From positions 22,633,612 to 22,697,611 of the forward strand of contig OX421497.1 of assembly GCA_949126835.1 (NCBI GenBank): 64,000 nt of DNA, written 5' to 3'. The stretch is from Anisus vortex. Its lineage: Eukaryota > Mollusca > Gastropoda > Planorbidae. A program made the position numbers and the translations under genes. Positions 57,530 to 64,000 of the stretch are shown here, piece by piece; within the stretch, counting starts at the first letter, position 1, and each line of letters opens with the position of its first letter. The notes beneath the pieces are model-generated. The model saw only the letters and a program-made list of their open reading frames with translations, had not been told where the DNA came from and searched no databases.

Positions 57530-58010
57530 ATTGGCTTTTGTATAGTAGCAAGATTAGTCTTTATATAGTAGCAGGATTTGGTGTTTGTATAGTAGCAAGA
57601 TTAGTGATTTGGTGTTTGTATAGTAGCAAGATTAGTGATTTGGTGTTTGTATAGTAGCAAGATTAGTGATTTGGTGTTTGTATAGTAGCAAGATTAGTCT
57701 TATATAGTAGCATGATTTGGTGTTTGTATAGTAGCAAGATTAGTGATTTGGTGTTTGTATAGTAGCAAGATTAGTGATTTGGTGTTTGTATAGTAGCAAT
57801 ATTAGTCTTATATAGTAGCATGATTTGGTGTTTGTATAGTAGCAAGAATAGTCTTATATAGTAGCATGATTTGGTGTTTGTATAATAGCAAGAATAGTCT
57901 TATATAGTAGCATGATTTGGTGTTTGTATAGTAGCAAGTAGCAAGATTAGTGATTTGGTGTTTGTATAGTAGCAAGATTAGTCTTATAGGCCTATAGTAG
58001 CAGGATTAGT
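57530..58010. repeat. 31-bp minisatellite with two alternating unit types
   Basis: Units 'tgtttgtatagtagcaagat' + 'tagtgatttgg' alternate with a shorter variant 'agtcttatatagtagcatga' + 'tttgg'. Confidence 0.9.
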
Positions 58011-58129
58011 TTTTAAATGTACAATCTATCTTTTCTCACCTTTCTTTCGGCCAAGTTATTTATACTATTTAAAAAATTCAGACCATCGGCAAGTCTGAAA
58101 GCCTTGTCTGGCTTTACTAATTGCTATAA

Positions 58130-58540
58130 GCCTTGTTTGGCTCACTCACTCATTGCTCACAGCTGTAAACATATTCTGGCTCATTCGCTCATTTACTCAT
58201 TGCTGCAAGCCTTTTCTGGCTCATTGCTGTAATCAATATCTGGCTCATTGTTGTAAGCCATGTCTGGCTCATTGTTGTAAGCAATGTTTGGCTCATTGCT
58301 GTAAGCCATGTCTGGCTCATTGTTGTAAGCAATGTTTGGCTCATTGCTGTAAGCCATGTCTGGCTCATTGCTGAAAGCCATGTCTGGCTCATTGCTGTAC
58401 GCCATGTCTGGCTCATTGCTGTACGCCATGTCTGGCTCATTGCTGTACGCCATGTCTGGCTCATTGTTGAAAGCTATGTCTGGCTCATTGTTGTAAGCAA
58501 TGTCTGGCTCATTGTTGCAAGCATTACTTGGTTTATTGCT
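58130..58540. repeat. 24-bp minisatellite, about 14 to 16 copies
   Basis: Unit 'ttgctgtaagccatgtctgg' + 'ctca'. The unit is divisible by 3, producing overlapping repetitive frames on both strands with no other sign of coding. Confidence 0.95.
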
Positions 58541-58749
58541 TTAAGCACCTAGATCCTTATATGCTAAGCTTAAATCTCGGGTAAGGAAAATGTGCTGCAA
58601 GATCACAATATTTGGGGCCAAATCCCAAACGTGGTATCTCTATATAGTCAAGCAGAATTGACGGTGCTAGAAAGATTAGTAACTCATTCAAATCTGCTAA
58701 ATACATACTAACCCAGTTATCCAGTTACACACTTGTCCCTGAAGTCACT

Positions 58750-59110
58750 AATTCATGAACCAACTTATCCACTAACACAATCATACACTACCTTATGAAT
58801 CCTCTCACACACTTATCCACTAACACAATCATACACTACCTTATGAATCCTCTCACACACTTATCCACTAACACAATCATACACTACCTTATGAATCCTC
58901 TCACACACTTATCCACTAACACAATCATACACTACCTTATGAATCCTCTCACACACTTATCCACTAACACAATCATACACTACCTTATGAATCCTCTCAC
59001 ACACTTATCCACTAACACAATCATACACTACCTTATGAATCCTCTCACACACTTATCCACTAACACAATCATACACTACCTTATGAATACTCTCACAAAA
59101 CTTATCAACT
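58750..59110. repeat. 48-bp minisatellite, about 7 copies
   Basis: Near-perfect copies of 'cacttatccactaacacaat' + 'catacactaccttatgaatc' + 'ctctcaca'. The 16-codon repeat frame (58795-59112) follows from the unit length; no gene is inferred. Confidence 0.95.
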
Positions 59111-59810
59111 AACCCCTTAAAGCCACTTATTTAGGAAAAAAAACTTAAACGGTTTTACTCAATTTCGAGCAAAACTTTTTCACACAATTTAGGAATGAGT
59201 TCCAAACGTACAAAATTGCAAAGATCTATTTTTTTCTTATTTTGGACTCGGCGATGGTAAATGACCTTTTTACTAGGGCCGCATCTAGCCCACAGGCCGT
59301 AGATTAAGCAGCACTACTCTACACTTTAGAATGCATACACGTAAAAACATAAAAACAACAACAATAAAGTTTCATTGGATAAACTAGCTCTATGTTTCAA
59401 ACATTATCTCCCCCTCAACCTCTTTCCCTATCATTACCCAAACACCCCCAAGGGAGACAAACCATGAAGCTTGATGGATGAACAATAACAATCAACAAAC
59501 GACATGAAATACATTCCTTTTTGCAATCAGAAAACAAAAACAAAACAAAACAAAAAAACACACAAAAAAATATCGCTTTAAATCTTCGATTCCCAAGGTA
59601 TTTTAAAATTAATAAAAGGTAATTTAATTATGTTTATAATTAAATTTGAATTTTCGAAAGAAAAAAAAGTTTAGAAGTTCGTCTCTCGGAAATAAAAAAA
59701 ATTAAATCAATTAATTAACACTTCATGATTTTCTTTGAATATCAATTTAAAAGATTGTTTCACCTGTAGCCTTTTTGAAACTTAGAAATCTCTCAAAAAC
59801 TCTTGGGTTA
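59110..59810. other. AT-rich, no gene recognised
   Basis: A transposon-end-like 'agggccgcatctagcccaca' occurs near 59276, but no partner end was found. Confidence 0.35.
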
Positions 59811-59814
59811 ACTG

Positions 59815-60010
59815 ATTCCTGGGTAGCAAAGTCGACAGTCAGCTTGACTCACAAGCTCGACACCATGGGTTCGACCCACGGTGTAGACAATCAGAAATAT
59901 ACATAAAATCCACCGCTGACTTGGAGAGGAGATGGGCACCGCCAAGTCTACCAAGCTCACTGAAAGGACTAATGTACATACAGTATCCAATAGGTCCCCC
60001 CCGCCCGCCC
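59815..60010 (+). mobile_element. Possible tRNA-derived SINE
   Basis: 'gggtagcaaagtcgacagtc' followed 40 bases later by 'gggttcgaccca' resembles A and B boxes of a pol III promoter. The body, 'tgacttggagaggagatggg' onward, differs from the 50.9-kb SINE family. Tail and target duplication are not clear. Confidence 0.45.
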
Positions 60011-60059
60011 CCCAAACGGGCGTTAAGGTTAAGGAATTGGAAAAAACAAACAACAAAAG

Positions 60060-61320
60060 AAATCTTGTTTAACTTTGATATGCATTTAGACTACATAAGG
60101 GAAATGGGGTAGACTATTTTATTGTAAAGGAAAATGCGAAGGTGCAATAAATTGTCTGATGAATTGATGTAGAAATCTATAAAGGCCAGTGATATATTCG
60201 TTGCTTGCCTGGTCAAATTAAGTAAATTAAGTAAAAAACCCAGCTGATGTTTCAATTAAATTGCTGTTTTTGTTTTGTTTCTTCCTTTAAATGTGTAGTT
60301 CAATTTGTGATATCTTTACTTGGGAAATCCTCAGGGTCCCAATTAATGGACAATGAAATCAAGAGCTGGTGTTTTCCCCACTGACCTTTCTTGTCTTTGA
60401 GCATTCGATTAGAGACAAGTCTAATTCCAGACACAGCGATATTTCAGTGTTTGACTTGTTATAGAATTAACTCTGGACCTGGTGGGTGGTTCCCTTTTCT
60501 ATTAGTGTGTCCTTTTTAACATGTCTGGGATTAAACTAGAGGATGGCGTATGGTGTCTTTTCTCTGTGCAGTTTAGAATAATCGTAAGGCTAGTGGATAT
60601 TGCAACCTCTATTTGTATCTCCATATACTAAGTTTAAAAATAACTATAGACTGGTGAATATTGCCACTTCTATTTTTAGGTCTCTTTTATTTTCTTTTAA
60701 AATGATAAAATCAATGTAGTAATTAAAAATAACTATCCCAGAAAAATAATTATGAAATACAATAGACGCTGAGTCACACTAACCCTGATTATCGAGATCT
60801 AAATTTGTCTATAGATTGATATGCTTTGACCCATACGAACTGGACTAAATCACAGACATATATCCTCTTTCACTTTTTTGTTATTTACTTCACCATTGTA
60901 ATTGTGAAGCTAGATCGTTTTAAAATATTATTATATAATCAAAGTAATAATATTTTTTTATATTAAATATGATACTTTTACTTTAAAGTACTTGCTTTAA
61001 ATTATACACTTTATATATTTTTTTGTATTAACAAAAAATAATAATATAGTTCAGCGATATGTAGTAATGGTGTATATTAGACTGTAATATGTTTTACACT
61101 GCAATATAATTTGAAGAAAGACAACGATTTTTTTATAGTAAATGTCATCCTATTATTCGGTGAGTTGAACTATATATATATATATAATACAGTGGTTGGT
61201 CTGCAAGAGACGGTATGATCACTCTGATACTGTTGACAAGTGTGACTCTATACTTTTTTTTTTTTTGTGTTCAAAAGCAACTAAAAATAGGACTCACTAT
61301 TTATAGTATTACCCAAAGTG
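60060..61320. other. AT-rich, no gene recognised
   Basis: No coding signal; a short 'ata..ctagtggatattgcaacctct' duplicate (60590-60680) and (TA)n at 61171-61188. Confidence 0.4.
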
Positions 61321-61334
61321 TTATTTTGTTTACT

Positions 61335-61558
61335 TTATTTTCTACTTACTGTATATAAATATATATAAATATAAATCATTATTTTCTACTTACTGTATAT
61401 AAATATATATAAATATAAATCATTATTTTCTACTTACTGTATATAAATATATATAAATATAAATCATTATTTTCTACTTACTGTATATAAATATATATAA
61501 ATATAAATCATTATTTTCTACTTACTGTATATAAATATATATAAATATAAATCATTAT
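61335..61558. repeat. 44-bp minisatellite, five copies
   Basis: Identical or nearly identical units 'ttattttctacttactgtat' + 'ataaatatatataaatataa' + 'atca'. Confidence 0.95.
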
Positions 61559-61624
61559 TATGTATGTTTCTAGAGAATATTATTTTATATATTAAAGGTT
61601 TCAGTAAAACAGAGTTTAAAAAAA

Positions 61625-62130
61625 AAGACAGGGTGAGAGAGAGAGAGAGAGTTAGAGAAAGAGATATTAAGAGAGAGAGAGAGAGAGAGTTAGAGAAAGA
61701 GATATTAAGAGAGAGAGAGAGAGAGAGTTAGAGAAAGAGATATTAAGAGAGAGAGAGAGAGAGAGTTAGAGAAAGAGATATTAAGAGAGAGAGAGAGAGA
61801 GTTAGAGAAAGAGATATTAAGAGAGAGAGAGAGACAGACAGAATAAGAGAGATGGAGAGAGAGAGAGAGAGCGGGGGAAGATGAGAAGAAGAGGGAATGA
61901 GAAAGCGAATTAGAGAAAACGAGAGAAAGAGAATGAGAGAGAGAACGAGTCTGTGTGTAGGAGAAAGAGTTAGAGAGAGAGAGAGAGAAATTATATGGGA
62001 GAAATAGAGAGAAAGAGCGATAGAGAGAGGGGGTGGGGCAAAAAAAGGTAGTAAGAAAAGAAACATCGAGCGAGAGAAAGCGAGCGAAAGAAAAAAGGGG
62101 AAAGAGATAAAGAGCGAGAGAATGAGTCTG
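61625..62130. repeat. GA-rich tandem repeat
   Basis: A 40-46 bp unit of (GA)n plus 'gttagagaaagagatattaa' repeated about five times, then irregular GA-rich sequence. The long minus-strand Ser/Leu frame (61743-62174) is an artefact. Confidence 0.9.
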
Positions 62131-62667
62131 TTTATGTGTGTGTGGGTGAAAGAGTTTGTTCTAAGACTTCCCAATGTAATTCTCTTATTATCGACTTGAC
62201 TTCCAGACTTCTTCTCCCTTGGAAGATGTCAACGTGAGCATTTATCTGTTTCTAGATTTTCTTTCTGCTCACACACAGGAAGTGAAATGTAATTATAGAT
62301 GACGAGTGGGGCACACTGCTGTTGTAATGGGTTGTAATCTACAACTCTCTATATAAATACTCAATTTTTCTAAGTTTCTTTTCTGGAGTGATCATGCGTC
62401 TTGTCCTGTCGGTCGTTAAAACAATTGTTGTATTTTTTTACTTAGCTAAATGTATGCAGAATTATTTATTCACAATTCAGAATATTCGAATTGTAAGGTA
62501 AATATTCACCTTTAACTAGCATCAGTAAATCATTTGATATATATTTAGAAGGTTAAAAAAGCAAATATAGCCTAATAATATACATATTCTAAAATTGAAA
62601 TATCACATAATAGACCCTTCTTACATATTCTGAAAGGCATAGAGATTAATAGAGACCAAGGACTACT

Positions 62668-63373
62668 GATTCAGATAATCTGCATTTGGAAGGGCGTTAT
62701 TGTGATGTTCACTGTCATGTCCATCCTCTCTCCCTCAGACAGACACTCACACATATTTAAGCTTTTTGTTCTCAATGTTTTACGTCTGAAGAGATTTTCT
62801 TTCTTCTTCTTATACATGTTGCGATCTTATTTTTAAAATAAAAGACGAACTACAGAAGATGTTCATTTTCCAGTCTAAATTTAAGTTTTTTCTAGCTAGG
62901 TTATTAATTGAAAATGTTATTAATAGATATGATTAGGATAGTTTAATAATGTCACGTGATTATTAATTTGCTGCATGCAGCAGCATGCTGGTTCATAGAA
63001 TAATAATTTATTTCTTTGTTTCTTAGCGGGGTTTTCCTTTTTTTAAAAATTATTTATAGTTATTGCGTGCCTGTTTTTGTTTTGTAAATAGTACTAGTAA
63101 TCTGTGTAGGAAGCAAAAATCAATTGTGCCAAGTCTTAAACGCTTCGCTTGGCTTGCTGGCATGTACAGAAGAAAGTGAGGGAGGGGTGTTGTGGGAATA
63201 GTAACTTGACACGCTAAGAGTAAAGCTTGAAGTTTGTTGTTCTCCTTCTTATTATTGTATTACGAGCTTTCTGCCTTCTTGCAGAAACAATGGGCGGCTT
63301 CTGTACTTGTTTTAATGGACGTGTAAAGCGTATAGAGGTTAAAGTGTATAGGTTACAGTTTAAAGGTTACAGT
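62668..63373. repeat. Segmental duplicate, copy B (empty hAT site)
   Basis: Collinear with 55181-56885 minus the element. The insertion site reads 'ctcagacagacactcacaca' with ACAGACAC once. It ends at 'taaaggttacagt', where a candidate LTR begins. Confidence 0.9.
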
Positions 63374-63999
63374 TGTTACGAATATCGGTCATAAATGAAT
63401 GACGTAGTAAGGCATTGACCTCTTAACAAGTGCGTATCAGAGTCCAAAGCGACCAAGGTTTGACCTTTATGCCCTGAGGGCAGTTTAAATAAAATAATTC
63501 GTTCAAATCCCGTGGAAATTGGAGGATAATTCTGGATCGTAGTAATTATAGAGAAAGAGGTTAAAATGCGTATTAAGACCCTGTAGAATCTTCGATGATA
63601 GTTTTCTTTGGAAAGTCCCGACCTCCTTAAAGTTAGTTCAGTTCAGAAGTTTGTCGAGTGAAGTCGCTATATTCATACTTGTACATATAATGCCATGTTA
63701 TTGATACTTATGTTGCCATCAGTTGATAAAGTTTATTGATCGTTTATATTGAGTCTACAATTTAAATAAAATTGTTTATTCAAACAACTGGAGTTGTTTG
63801 ATCTATCATTGTTGAGAAATGTGTTGAAGATAATTATCACGAATATAACTACATTGCTGCATAGACCTGTCAGTCAAAGAACCCCTAGCTTGGGCTACAG
63901 ATTAGCAGAATCTAGAGACTTCTAATAAAGATACAACTATATTCATTGAATCCGATTTAACGAGTCGTAATAATAGTCATCATAAAGAGGGCCATAACA
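63374..63999 (+). mobile_element. Candidate LTR at the window edge
   Basis: Starts TGTTACGAATATCGG at the exact end of the duplicated segment and could end at ...CATAACA (63993-63999), a short inverted match TGTTA/TAACA. It contains 'aataaaattgtttattcaaa' near 63764, usable as a polyadenylation region. Without sequence beyond 64000 neither the target duplication nor a primer binding site can be checked. Confidence 0.3.
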
Positions 64000-64000
64000 G

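Noticed and set aside
58153..59112. Repetitive frames with 8- and 16-residue periods
   Set aside because: Direct consequence of 24-bp and 48-bp minisatellites.
61743..62174. 143-codon Ser/Leu-rich minus-strand frame
   Set aside because: GA-rich simple repeat read in reverse.

Overview
The window looks like intron-rich, repeat-dominated DNA from an invertebrate animal, most likely a mollusc (probably a gastropod). The reasons are the AT-rich background, very large introns, many minisatellites, tRNA-derived SINEs, RTE-like LINEs, hAT and mariner-type MITEs, and a Gmr1-type LTR retrotransposon. The taxon is inferred from repeat content, not proven. No long host ORF exists. Most long open frames are transposon proteins or frames through tandem repeats whose unit is a multiple of 3.

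Host genes: I see a probable last exon of a plus-strand gene at 4302-4830, with a good acceptor, 54 open codons, a stop and AATAAA. I also see a chain of three phase-compatible exons on the minus strand (42105-41977, 27287-27221, 23320-23266). The two genes would be convergent. Neither protein is recognised. The acceptor of the 27.3 kb exon is the last unit of a 45-bp minisatellite that repeats the acceptor about 21 times. A 61-bp tandem repeat 2.9 kb upstream in the same intron resembles part of that exon.

Mobile elements: 10638-19225 is an LTR retrotransposon with 1.6-kb LTRs, TSD TAGTG and domain order gag-PR-INT-RT-RH. Integrase therefore precedes reverse transcriptase, the order of Gmr1-like Ty3 relatives, and the reading frame is broken several times. 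31758-34930 is a full-length 3.17-kb RTE-like LINE with a 12-bp TSD, inserted inside an older LINE 3' end; it has one frameshift and an apparent in-frame deletion after YADD. Further LINE 3' fragments lie at 40448-41330 and 48408-48886 (the latter with a 12-bp TSD inside a 40-bp minisatellite). SINE copies, several hAT-type MITEs with 8-bp TSDs (8076, 24433, 46437, 55260) and a TA-flanked mariner-type MITE at 23606 next to a PHD-finger-like fragment complete the set.

Tandem repeats fill much of the rest: 5.1-5.7, 9.8-10.4, 19.6-19.96, 20.8-21.5, 27.3-28.5, 29.0-29.9, 37.3-39.2, 42.7-43.1, 47.5-49.0, 52.3-52.95, 55.3-56.2, 57.5-59.1 and 61.3-62.1 kb. A roughly 710-bp segment occurs twice (55181-56885 and 62668-63373). 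The first copy carries a hAT-type element whose interior is a 139-bp tandem array; the second preserves the empty site. A possible LTR runs from 63374 to the window edge.
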